Origin: Chara braunii
Lineage: Eukaryota > Streptophyta > Charophyceae > Charales > Characeae
DNA: 47,208 nt
NCBI GenBank assembly: GCA_003427395.1
Contig: BFEA01000074.1
Span: 2,867,251 to 2,914,458 of the forward strand
Direction of reading: 5' to 3'
Part shown: piece after piece, positions 22,301-34,300 of the stretch
How the letters are laid out: each line of letters starts with the position of its first letter
Numbering within the stretch: the first letter of the stretch is position 1
Program-made: the position numbers and the translations under genes
The notes under the pieces: generated by a model
Databases searched by the model: none
What the model was told of the DNA's origin: nothing
The model's input: the letters and a program-made list of their open reading frames with translations, nothing else

Positions 22301-25300
22301 CCAACTCGGGAATGACTCGCTCATCGAGCTTCTTCACCTTCATTCTCATGTGCAGCTTTTGCAACCCTTTTTGACTTGTATAACTGTGCATTGACGCACT
22401 GACAACTAACGCGCCTATCCTTTCTCTACTTCTACATCTGCTATTATTAGTTGCCCCGTCGACTTTTTCCTCATTTCGGCCCAAGCGTGGCGACGAGTGA
22501 TCAACTCATCACCAATCCCTGCGAGATAGCGACCTAGAGAGGTCCTAACACAAGCAACCTTTGGACAACTAGCTAGGTGGGGGCCTACATCAGTCTCTGC
22601 CATCGGGATCTTCGGACAGGAGGGTGCCTGTTCAGCGCGAGCTTCTATCTTCCTGTCTATGTCCGAAGTCCCCGTAGAGGCAACTGCAACCTCTACTGGC
22701 CGTTCCATTTTGGGTACCTGTACTGGGAACAAAAGGGAACGATGCGGTCCGGTTCACCATACTTAAAACACTGGTTAACATTGCGACACTCTTCCCAAAC
22801 TTTCTCGTCTATACCCACGTGCTCCCAAGGTTTGCCTTCAACTATCCCCAGGTGTCTGGGTACAGCCGCCAGTTCCTACCTCTACCTCTACCCTCTATGA
22901 AGGGAGAACCTCTACCACCTTGTGAGGGACCATAACCCCTACCTCCCACGTAGTAGCTAGCTTCGCCGCTACCCCTCTGAGCAGCGGGTCCTCGACCTCC
23001 ACCTCATCCTCGGCGGCCTCTACCTCGGCCTCTACCTTGTCGCCCTCCCCCACAGGCTGCAACTACTGCATAGTCGCCTCCCCGGGCTACTTGGCTGTTG
23101 TTCTCTTCCTCTAGACCATAATCTATCTGGTCATATGACAATGACTCTACAACTCCTTCGAAGGTGTTTCAACCTCTTACCGGCCTGCAGATCCTTCTAA
23201 TAGTGGCAATAGTTTGCCTCTTCCAGGAACTCGGCATGGTCTACGACTATCTTGCTGAATTTCTCATAGGTCATCCCCTCCTCTTTAGTATGAGGATATA
23301 ACTGGGTCTTGAGGGGTTCTGGCAGCGCTCTGGCGAAGATGTTAAGAATCTGAGCGGGGGTTAGTCCATGGTCCACACATTGCAGCAGCTCGTAGTGGAC
23401 TTGAGCGCCGACGCACGCTTCCATTTACGGTCACTAATGTTAAGGATGAGGGACTCGGTACGCTAAGTTATTATCCTCGAAGCAGTTTTTCAAGGCCTTG
23501 AAGAAGTCCTCAATCCTAATGCACTGTGAGTATTGCACCATCAAGGTGCATCCGGCTTCCTTTACTAGCGAAATAGCAAAGCTTGCTGCATCTAGGTCAC
23601 ATTAAAATTCTTCACCAAATTGCAAATTCAAAAATAGGGTAATATATATATGTATGTACATATATATATCGTCAAATAGAACTGCCCGGTAAACCGTAGG
23701 CAGAGAGGGAGAAGAGGACAACAAACGAGGGGCTATATATATATATTGGCCTGGCCGAGCAAGTTGTCCCGGGTCACTCTGGTAGCCTAGGTTGGCTACC
23801 CGATCGACTCTCCCCCTAGCCAGGTTGCCTCACCTTTAGCACAGAGGTGAATTCCAATGACTTACCTCACAGAAAGCAGCAGACTAAGAGGACCTGCCTG
23901 CTTATTTGCTGAGCTGTACATGCCTACAACTCTTGCCGTCATCAAGGTTAGAAGCCCGATTGCCTTTGCCAGCCTTGGAAGATCACTGTTGTAAGCATCC
24001 AGGCCCCAGATACCATCACCATTGGGATGATTTTAGGAGCAGGTTATTCCATTTGACTCTATAATAGTGTTGGCTTTGGAAATTTGAAGCCGTACATTTT
24101 TTTCCTTTCAATAAAACAGGTCCTTATGGCCCTGGGTACATATCCCTTCTGGGGAGCATCAGTCCGGTTCCTATTCCACTGGCAAGTCAGAAATACAACA
24201 CGAGCTCCCTCACGCTTCCGTTTGGCCAAAGGACCCAAACCTGCCAGATTTAATGTGAAACCAAGAAAGCATTAAGAGATGAGGAAAACAAAATCCTGAA
24301 CTTGTTGGAGAAGTTCCATTGGACTCTGGTCTTGTGAGTTGATGATCGCTTCTTTGCCGGTCTCCTCCTCTCTGCAATGCCATAGAGTTTCTGTGGCCTG
24401 TATTGGGTCCTGCCAATCAGCTGATTGGGACCTCTGCCTTCCAAGCCCCGCTTCTGAATTGTGCCAGTTCCACCGTATACAGGAGCCCTTTATGTCTGCT
24501 ACCTTGCCTCCCACCAGCCACACCCTTGCAAATGTAGCTTCAATTTTCTGCTGCAGGTCCAAATCGTCTGGCATAGAATGTTTTGTTTTCCGCCACTTGC
24601 AGAGAATCTCAGCCTGAGTGAATGACCTTGTAGTCGCCCAAACGCTCTTTCTTGGAGTGGAGAGGCCTTCAAGAGTTCTGCAACACCCTTTCCTTCCGTA
24701 TAGACCAGAGTGACACCTTTCTGATCATAAGTTCCCAGATTTAGACAGAAGATAAATTTTGATGTTCTTTCCTTTTGTAATTGGAATTGTTTGGATGGGT
24801 GTTTGTCGTGAGGTGATCGTAAAGTGTATGCATACCTCTGTAAGTAATTTTAATAATCTAGTAAAACCTGGGAAATTGGGGCCCTTAAATAAAGGGTCTT
24901 GTATTTGACCGGCCACCAAAAAGTACCGGCTCTGTGAGGGAAGATGCTTGGGGACAGTTGTGGTTTCAAAGGCTCGAGTCCTGATCAGCTTAGTAATGCT
25001 AGGGCCTATGCCGGTATCTCCCTCCACCCAGCCACAATAAAACTAAGAAGAAAAGAAAAATCAAAACAAAGGAAAAGAGAAACACAGCAAAACTGGACAG
25101 CAAATAATGGAACAGATGAGGTGAAGCAACTTACAGTCATCTCCTCTTTGTCAGCACCATTGGTGGTCGGTGGCAGATCTCCAATTGTGTCTCTGACTGT
25201 GATCGACCGCAGAGGAGCACCGAGACTTCCATCCTTCACAGCACAATATTGAATACCTCCTGGCAGTGTGACCTTCAGTTGAGAGCTCAAGAAAACATGC

Positions 25301-28300
25301 ACGGGCTGTGGCCACTCAGGGAGGATTTCACCTGGTGCTGCTGCCCAAATGAATGCTCGTTTGCGAGATTGAGACACACCGTAGTTTCCAGCTTGCAGAA
25401 CACCAAAACGAACCTGAGAACAAAGATCATATCAGCACCAAGTAAGAACTCCACAATCAGAGAGAGCCTTGCTCCCACAACTGACGTCAGAAGGAACAAA
25501 TAGGAACTGATGGACTGATGCAAGGAAAATGAGCGATAGCAAAAGACAGAAAAACGAATACCAAGACAGCAAATAAGAAAATTGCCGTGGTCGATTTTGC
25601 ACACCATCAGGCTGAATAAGGTCCGAAGTATGCAGTGGTTAATATTTCATGTCTCACTACCAGTCAACGTTTGGCTTTACGAAAAACGAAGCAGGAACAA
25701 TAGAGATGAGAGGGAGAAAAATTGCGTCATGTGCACTGAAGGAGTACCCGAAACATTGCTTCATTGCCTTCTGCTATGCCCGGAAGCGGAGTATGTTTGG
25801 TCTATAGCTCGAACGCTATGGGATCGCACATCGGAATTTGCATTCCCAAGGAGCAAAAAAGTCCATCTTACAGGAACGGAAGTTCCGAGAAGTTGGCACT
25901 CCAGCCATAAGTGCATTTACCAGCTATTGAGACAATACACATTATGGACAATTTGGAAAAGAAGATGTCAACAAGTGATAGGCAAAAATCCGTCAACCAG
26001 AATGGAAGCTCGAGCAACACTACATAATCTGCTACAAACGGACATTACAGCTCAATGGCAGCGAACCAAGAAACAGGCAGCAGCTAACCCCGAAAAGGCT
26101 AAGGATATTTTCACGAAATTTCAGAACAAGGTATTGGCCAAAGGCAAAGTGGCTTCAATAGAGGGGCACAGGCTGATCTTCCACTNGTTCACAGAGGACC
26201 AACAAGACATGGCAAACGGACATCCGGGACAGACACAGCAACTGGCCTCACCATGAACAAGGGAAGTCAATCTGGAGGATAATAGCAATGAGAACNAAGG
26301 GAAANGTCGACCCGAATAGACTAGGGTTTAGGGTTTAAGAAAAGGCAGAACGCAGAAACAGCAGTGCAGACAGGATCTAGAGTATGGGTAAATCCATAAG
26401 AATAGGAANGGCAGAACGCAGAAACAGCAGTGCAGACAGGATCTAGAGTATGGGTAAATCCATAAGAATAGGAAAAAAGGGTAAAACCCTCTAGAAACCT
26501 TAATAACTTAACAGGAAAAAGCTACAATCTGCGCGTAATAGACGACCTGAATAGACTAGGGTTTAGGGTTTAAGAAAAGGCAGAAGGCTGAAACAGCAGT
26601 ACAGACAGGATCTAGAAGTATATGTTAGCCCAAAAGGTGGGAGAAAGGGAGTTCAGAGGATAAAACACCATAAGAGCTCGAGAAGTAGAAATAATTGTTT
26701 AAGCAAACTCTTAGATCCCAGCCCCCGACACTCGCTCTAGCGTTTAGATTTATCCGAACAGAACTCAGCTGACAACAGCTAGGAGCTAGGCAGCTCAGAG
26801 GAACAGAGGGTAGTAGATATAGGCTAACTTAGGCAGGGGTGAGGGGTGGTACATCNTTCCCTATGGAAGTAATCAATGCCGTCCACTCGGGCCTCTCAGC
26901 CATAATGGGGAGGAGCGTNAGNGTGTTTTCTCTGTATTCATATTTGACTTGCCGGGGGAATAGGAACCGGACTGTTGCTCCCCAGAATGGCAGGAGCCAG
27001 AACCGAGAGGTTCTGTTATTTTCAAAAAAAAAAAACAAAAAAAAAACGAACTGCGACATCACATTGGAGACCAGATAGTCCTGTACCAAGCAAAAAGTAG
27101 TATGCACCGAGATACAAGCCAAAAGAGCAATGCAATAAACTCAAAAGTCAACGTCAGCCCAAACTCGCCACCATCAACAATGCACCCAATGCCGCTCTTC
27201 TCTTCCGGCGCTCACCGCCCAGTCTACAACTACTCAGCACCTATACTAGCCTAAACTACGAAGATGCAACCAGGAAAAGCTCCAGCAGAAAACCAATGTA
27301 CCTGAAGAAGTCGCCCATGCAGACCACTGCATACACATTAGGTATGTGTCTCTCTTCACTCTCTCTCTCTCATATCCTAACTCCCACAGTCAGTCTATTC
27401 CCTGCCCAACGACCACCATCGCCATCACCAGCACCAGTGAGTCAGCCCGGCTATGGCTGCTCGCGCGCTGCTCCCACTCAGCGGCCCTCCACCTAGCGCC
27501 TGTATGCGCCCTGCAGCCTCCTCTGCCCAGTTCGGCAGCGCTGCCGCCTGTGCGCCCACGGCCAGAATGCCTGGCGGGGCACAAGGCACTTTCCTTTATG
27601 GAAAGCGTTGGCGTGACCTGTGACCCAGGATCTGCGCCCTGGGTCTGGGCCTGACAGTTGGGTCGCCCAACTGTGCAACTTTGCTGGTTGCTGCTTTCCC
27701 ATTGGCTGAGAGACCGTGGGTGACATGTCACACAGCGGGCCCTTTCCTGAAAAGTGAGGGCCCGGTCACACAGGCAAGCTGGCCGCAGAGCCTGGAAAAT
27801 GCGGTCAGGCTAGAGGAAACCGGCCCAGCTGCCCCTAAAGCCTGGGGATAAGCGGTTGGGGCCGTGGGTAGCCTCTTGGGCCTTAGACGGCAGGAGTTAA
27901 CATGCACATCAAGAGCAATAAGAACAGGCATGTCGCCCTTGGGCAGAGTTCCTTCCCTCATCCTAAAATGCTCCCAGCGTTTCCCCCCCCCCTTCACACC
28001 CACAGGAGTTACAAGGCAACATTTTTCCAGTGTTTCAAACATGTGAATGTTTGGTAAGTAACCTCTGACAGTAGCTTATCTCGAAGAAATACCAAGGAAA
28101 ACAGTTACAGAATGCAGCCACTGATTGCCTCTGTCGTAACATTTCTTTAATAAGCCAAAACAACCGAAGGAACACAGAGTCCTTTGGGATATCCGTTGAA
28201 ATTGGGATGATACAGAGAAGATCCATAATAGTCTGGCCCTTGCACAAGGATGACACACAGAGACCGAAATTGTCCAAATCAAAAAAAAAAAAAAAAAAAA

Positions 28301-31300
28301 GGATCCATATGAAATTATGAATAGATCTCGGAACACAAATTGCTATGAACTAAGGAATGGAAGAACGCCAGAGGCTTCCAGCAAATTCAAACGATATGAG
28401 AAAGAGTTTGTGAAAGGTGGACCGAGATGATGCAGTGTGTGTACAAAACAAACATGAGAACCACCGGGACACAGATGCATGCTCTTGCTTGATACATTGT
28501 GAGCTTTCCAGGGACATGCTTCTGCCTGTCTGGACAGCAGCTTCACGTTTTTTCCCGAACGTTGACTTCACCAGAGGAGTCTTTATGTCCCTCGGGTATC
28601 AATGTGCCACAGGTGAGACACAATGAGGACTTCACAAAAACAGCCAGAGCTTAGTGGATCTCCGCATTTTCCTTTTCAGGGTGGATAACTAATCGGCAAG
28701 CAAGAGTGGGGTTGGATTTCAGAACTGGGAGTGGGGGGGAAAGAGGCAGGACAGGGAAGGAGAAAAATATCATATTTCCAGATAAGTGTTTTGCATTAGT
28801 GTATTACAGTCATCACACATTCACTGGTCATTCTAATGGCCGGAGCTTTGCGTTCTATCTGTTTGATATTCCACTTTACATAAACAAGAAAGAACAAAAC
28901 AAAGCGGGATTCAGTTGGAAAAAGAAGAAAAAGGAGCAAACCAACATAGGAAAGCCAACCACGACACGAGTCACCCACCTGATAACCCATCTCCAAGAGA
29001 GATCGGAGTGTCAATCTGAAGGTTTGGCCCTTATTGAAAGATACGAAGTTGCGCACATTCTCCAAAAGGAAATACCTGGGCCTGAGGTAATCCGCATACG
29101 AAAGAAAAGCTAGAATCATTTCACACTGGATCTTGCTCCATGTTCGTTGGTTAAAGCGGTTCATCCCAGAGAAGCCCTGCTCAAACAGCACAACACCAAC
29201 GGATACACGTACAGTTAGTCTGTCTGCAGTGCCATGTACAGAAGGAACTACATCACCCACTCTATACTTATCCAGGGAAAGACAACCACCAGGCCAGGTT
29301 AGCAACAAAACTCTTCATGTCTTCTTCTCCTCCTTTTGCAGCAGCTGCTCCTCATCCAACTTCGCTTGCTCCACAACACTAGCACTACGCAACGAGGACA
29401 AGCTGATAGCAGGAGAAAAACAATAGCTAGCAAAGGGTTGATAGTAGTAGAAAGGAGGGGGAGAAGGTGCTCAAGTGAAAAAGCTTTCAAAGGGCAATCT
29501 ACGAAATGTGGTAGTGCAGGACAGGTTGAAAACCAGCCATTGTGTGGTTTCTTTAGGTCTTTGCCTTGAGGAGGATGATTGCTTCAACTTTTGAGGCCTT
29601 TTAAGACAAATGCTGAACTATCCAATCGAATATGTGGCAGTTGCATCAACTGAGACCTCACAGATTGAACACATATCACCTTATGCGAGCATCAGATCCC
29701 ACTTCGACTGTTCCCTGCTTCTTCTTTGTCCCACACCTCCACCACTACCCTCCCTTCAAATATGTGCTGGTTGCATCAACTGAGACCTCAGAAATTGGAC
29801 AGATTCCGCTTTATGTGGGCAGCAGACCCAACTTTGTCTGCCCCCTGGTTCTTCGTTGCCCCACACCACTGTTCTTCTCCCCTTTGCCCTACCACCTCCT
29901 CCAAGTCCTCTTCCTCTTCTCAGCTTTTGTTGGCCCAATTCGTACAATCTTCAGTGAGATGAGATTCCTGGGTACCTCCTCTAAGTCCTCTTCCTCTTCT
30001 CAGCTAATAGCACTGCAGATGTTGTAGGGTACGACCAAGAACAATGAGGGTGACTTTCAAACCATAGCTACCATTAACACACAGCTGGAATGGGCCTTTG
30101 CGGGGCCATCTACAGAGTCGTAATGTGGGGCCTGCAGGATTGGTTTTCGGAGTCCTTCATGCCAAGGTTGTCAAACACACCTTTTAATTCTTCCACAGGG
30201 ATAGTTACTTGTAGCTGGATAGGGGTTTACAAAACTCAGAGACATATGATCTACAGGGCATAATGGTCAAAGCCTGCCTGACTGTGAGACAAGTACAATG
30301 CAAGCATCTGGACCTCATCCCATTGTCCGTGCATTGGCCAGCTTGCACCTCCCCCAGTTTCCCCTCTTCCCCCCTCCCGCCAGTGCCTTTGGAGATGTAT
30401 GATCTACATACAAGTGTCACTGCAAGCATTTGGACCTCATCCTGTTGTCCATGAGCTTGCACCTCCCCCAATTTCCCCTCTTCCCCCCTCCCGCCAGTGC
30501 CCTTGGAGATGTATGATCTACATGCAAGAGACACTGCAAGCATTTGGACCTCATACCGTTGTCCATGCACTGGCCAACTTGCACCTCCCTCACTTTCCCC
30601 TCTTCCCCACTCCCGAACACTCCACCCTCCACCTTGAGAAGATTTACATCACCTCTACCCTCCTCTTTCGAAGAAACAGAGACCCAGAACCGAAGAGGTG
30701 ACAGATGAAGTGTCAGAGAGATTTGCATACTGCGGAAGAGCAAAAGACATTGAAGAGGGAAAAGCAGCGACTTGCAACATGTCCACCACAGCCCGGACGT
30801 ACTGATTAATGGATCGGCAGATTACACTATGAGTGCAACAAACTGGTAATTTGTTGCAGTGAAAATGGTCTCAACTGCCAACCGAGAAATACAATACCCA
30901 TATAGAGTGATTTTTGTTATTATGGGACCAGTTAGTTGGGTCAGCGGCTGGCTAATCCTGTTCACATGTGCCAATATCTAGGGAGATATCCCGGGCGCCC
31001 GGGTCCCGATGTCACGCCCGGATTGGCGACGGGGTGACCGGCCGGGCATGGCCCCGGGCAGCCCCAGNNNNNNNNNNNNNNNNNNNNNNNNNNNNNNNNN
31101 NNNNNNNNNNNNNNNNNNNNNCAGTGAAAATGGTCTCAACTGCCAACCGAGAAATACAATACCCATATAGAGTGATTTTTGTTATTATGGGACCAGTTAG
31201 TTGGGTCAGCGGCTGGTGAAAAACCATAATGTCTGCCAATATCTGGTCCCAAATTCACGGCCGGATTGCCACGATGTCACCGGGGGAGACCCCCGGGCAG

Positions 31301-34300
31301 TCCCAGCGGAACAACAAAAACAAAAAAAAAAAAAAAAAAAAAAAATCCAAAAAAATCTGAAAAAACAATATGTTGTGTAGAATTGCAATACAAACAACTT
31401 TTGGCTGAGGGTCACATCAGAATTCCTCACAGAACTAAAGATAAAAAAGAAAATAACCACTAAGGCACCCCCCTTTAAACCCCTTTAGCCCCTTTAAAAT
31501 TCATTTACACTCCCCTTTCCCCCCTTGACAGCCAACACTCAAAGAAAGAAAAGAGCCCCAATTTGGGCTCCTCTTGGAGAGCACGGAAAAAAAACACCGC
31601 CAAATTTATTTTTATTATTTTTTTTTTTTTTTGCCATGACCGGGTCACCCGGGCGTCACGCCCGGGTGACCGTCCGGTCATGCAAATCTTCCTAGGCCAA
31701 TATCACATTCACATGTTACAAAGTGTCACCTACCTGGCAAGGGGGTCCACCGTTTATGAAGTCCACGTGTCCTGGTAGAGGTAGCTTCTTTCGCTTTCCC
31801 TCGTCAAGTTTCTTTGCCTGCTCATCTGCCTCTGGGGTCGACAGGCAGGCATCTGGATCACCACCTTGATCCATAATGCACCTGCCACAAGCGCAGATCC
31901 AAAAACAAGAGAGTTATTGACAGCCGAATCATTAGCTATTTGAAGCACACTCACTGGCCAAGCATAATTGCTTGTCACAATCCTTAGTTGCATCCAAAAG
32001 AAGACCACAAGCATTGACACTAAGCCCGTGACTCAAAAGATGCACAAGGTTTCACCCAACAAAGACCACCAGGAGACACCATTGCCTCTAGAGGTCAGTT
32101 TGCTTCTCTGTGGGCCAACTGTAAATATGAACAAGTGATAGCCACCTTCAGCCAAACCCACAAACCTCAAGCAATAATAAATGGCGGGCAAGATGAAATC
32201 TTCCGGAAAGACGACCATAATCAGAAATCAGAAGGAGATGTCCTGACACAACGATAAACACGGGTCTCATCAAGAATCGACCCCTGGGTTTGAGCAGAAT
32301 CGATGGCATCCAGGACAGCAATCTCCAGAAGCCAAAGACCCCTCCAGAATCCAGTCCAATGGTGCCTCCACCTCTCTTCCTCCATCTATGGACCCGGCCT
32401 TCCATTCCGTTCTCCGGTTATGGCTGCCCCTGGAGGTACAAAATTACTCCCCCCGCAAGCTACAGTACAAATCCTTGTGTGCACACTGTAGCCAGCAATC
32501 ATTCAGCATGAACTCGTCAATATTATCTTGGCTGGGAAACGGCCCAGTATTCTGGACGAGTTCTGGGCCTGGGATTCTTCAAATCCAATGGCGTGTGTAT
32601 TTAGTATTTACTGACCCTTTAGACAAAACAAGCCCGGAGAACTGGACTCTTGTGGCTGGCACCTCTTTTTCATGGTACACACCTTTTCAAAAGCAAACGG
32701 CGTTCACTGTTGCTTTTATTTGCCTATTGTTGGTGCCCTTTGACTCCACCACAACCTGACTTTATTTTGACTTCATTTTCAGACCTCCTGATCTACACTT
32801 ATGGACTCCGGATGTGATCAAAAGAAAGGAACTAGAAAACAACACTTCATGACCTGTTTTTTGAAGTGATCTCTTCGTGTGTTTTCATGAGCCAACACTT
32901 ATGTTTTACCCAAGCAACACAGGCTTTTAGAGTCTGTACGAAATCAGAACGTAAGAATTCCTTCAGCCGACTTTCACACTTGTGCCTGCTTGACGTCCCC
33001 ACACGGTGGCCAAAACCTTGAGTGACAATAGGAGTGATTTCCTAATACAAATTCTCACAGTATCTGATGCAGCTTCACCCACAGAACAAACGGAACAGAT
33101 ACCAACACAGAGGGAAGGAGGGAAGGAGGGAGGGAGGGAGGGAGTGAGAGACAGGTAGATGAATAGACAGAAAGCCACAGAGACGGGAAGGATGTCCATA
33201 GATGCATGTGCACATACACATGCGCACACACCCTGCTTTTCCTTATTTTGGCAATTCTGTCGCACCACTCTTTACAAGCCACACCCCTCCTCCCTGTATC
33301 GTAACGCGTTGTTGCTACCCTCCTGTCCCCTGCTTACCCTCTCTGACAGCTAGAAGGATGCGCCTGGAGGACTAGCAAGGAAACAAGAAAGCATGAAATA
33401 TGCTTGGGATAAACCACCACCACCTCCGAGGTTTTTGCCGAAGATGGAAAAGAACTGCACGCCAAGCTTCGCCAAAGCGCCAGCATGGCATCTTTTTCTT
33501 CTCATTTGGCTGACGCTGCCAGCCATTGTGGTTCAGTAGCACTGTTAATCTGAAGAACCCAGAATGTTAAAATTTTCAATTCTCTACATTGCATGGGAAA
33601 GGGAGTGGTGGTTTAGAAGACAAAGAGGAAGAATGGGAAGGAAAGAGGTTGCAACAAGGTGCCCTCAGTCTATCCTTCAGTCAAAGGTGGTGCATATGAG
33701 TCTTAACGGAGGACTCTGGAAAAGAGCTTTCTTCGTAATTGCTGCTCTTTTCCTGTGGAAAATGAACTGGACTAACACTCCCCAAAATGAAATGGAGCCA
33801 TGATCCTAAGGTCATATTATCTTTTACAAAAAAAAAAAAAAAAAAAAAAAAGCAGCTATTTAATATTTATCCATTACAGTCCCACAATGTACACCGTCTC
33901 ACCTTAAAATAACATTGCAGTTATCACAAAAGACCTCTGAATCTGGATGATTCAGCTTGAATGCGTCGGCAGCTGGCTGCTCATACTCAATCGCCCACTT
34001 CACATCCGTGATACCTGGCAAGAATGACCGTGCTTTGAAGTCAGCACTATATCTCGATTTCACAACCGACAAGCAGATCATGGCAGAAGGTAGAGGAGTA
34101 GGAAGCAGGAAGGGAGAAAAGGGATGTAAGGAAAGGAACCATAGAAAGCACGGCTTCATTTGGCGTGGTTGTCAGTGTATTGCAAGGAACCAAGGTCAAA
34201 CCAGCACAAAACAAATCCTAGGCTCTCGTAGTGGTTGGCCAACACAAAGTTAGGGTCGAAGCTTGGTCCTACGGTCTCAAAGAAGTCTCTGTCCTTAGGT

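Larger units (their letters stand above)
19698..23424 (-). mobile_element. Decayed Ty3/gypsy LTR retrotransposon, internal region
   Basis: On the minus strand the order is gag (23424-23197), Arg-Gly-rich linker and zinc knuckle (about 23050-22730), protease region (about 22480-22110), reverse transcriptase (21772-21113), RNase H (20956-20400) and integrase (20264-19698). Integrase after RNase H defines Ty3/gypsy rather than copia. Frames are broken between most domains, and key residues are changed: motif A reads [11 protein letters not shown], motif C YLNDIL, and Cys to Tyr occurs in the zinc knuckle and in the integrase zinc site. I found no LTRs or primer binding site. It is in the same orientation as MET1, in its largest intron. 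Confidence 0.92.
17058..25134 (-). other. MET1 longest intron (8,077 bp as assembled)
   Basis: It holds an R1 repeat, a partial family A element, a 975-base assembly gap, microsatellites, the Ty3/gypsy remains and a LINE fragment. The true length is unknown because of the gap. Confidence 0.85.
25559..27041 (+). mobile_element. 5'-truncated LINE with poly(A) tail and target-site duplication
   Basis: AAAAACGAA occurs at 25550-25558 and again at 27042-27050, directly after an A-rich tail (27024-27041). The interior begins within a C-terminal reverse-transcriptase frame (25582-26256) and continues with about 770 bp of 3' untranslated sequence holding tandem repeats. The flanks resemble one continuous repeat seen uninterrupted at 45573 onward (TGCAAGGAA(T/A)ATGAGCGA on the left, CCAGATAGTC(C/A)TGTACCAAGC on the right), which acts as an empty site. 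It is inserted antisense in a MET1 intron. Confidence 0.85.
25414..28978 (-). other. MET1 intron (3,565 bp)
   Basis: Contains the complete insertion of a truncated LINE, part of a dispersed repeat into which it inserted, and the left part of duplication copy 2 with its U6 retrocopy. Confidence 0.85.
26923..30958. repeat. Copy 2 of the 4,036-bp identical duplication (correct location)
   Basis: This copy lies in proper gene order: its MET1 exon fits between the flanking exons in phase, and its left end continues into the LINE. Copy 1 is at 1-4036. Ambiguous bases at 26919 and 26922 mark the left edge; the right edge is only where copy 1 meets the adapter. Confidence 0.97.
30970..31703 (-). mobile_element. 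TIR element, family A, with 8-bp target duplication, split by a gap
   Basis: The direct repeat GCCAATAT is at 30970-30977 and 31696-31703. The element begins CTAGGGAGAT (30978) and ends ATCTTCCTAG (31695). The interior matches the 11067-11536 copy in reverse: GAGGAGCCCAAATTGG-type, AAAGGGG runs and the core AATTGCAATACAAACAACTT. A perfect 13-bp hairpin (31643-31671) lies near the right end. The gap (31068-31121) and a repeated 95-bp flank (31122-31216) interrupt it, so its length is uncertain. Confidence 0.82.
29177..31733 (-). other. MET1 intron (2,557 bp as assembled)
   Basis: It carries the tandem repeats of duplication copy 2 and a family A TIR element. The length is inflated by unmerged sequence around the 54-base gap. 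Confidence 0.85.

Noticed and set aside
26315-26335. TTTAGGG telomere-like repeats
   Set aside because: Only two units, in the 3' untranslated part of a LINE, and again near 12126; too short for an interstitial telomere.
30978-31695. Mutator-like (9-bp duplication) assignment for family A
   Set aside because: A 9-bp reading works only by counting part of the terminus as target; 8 bp with CTAGG ends fits both copies.
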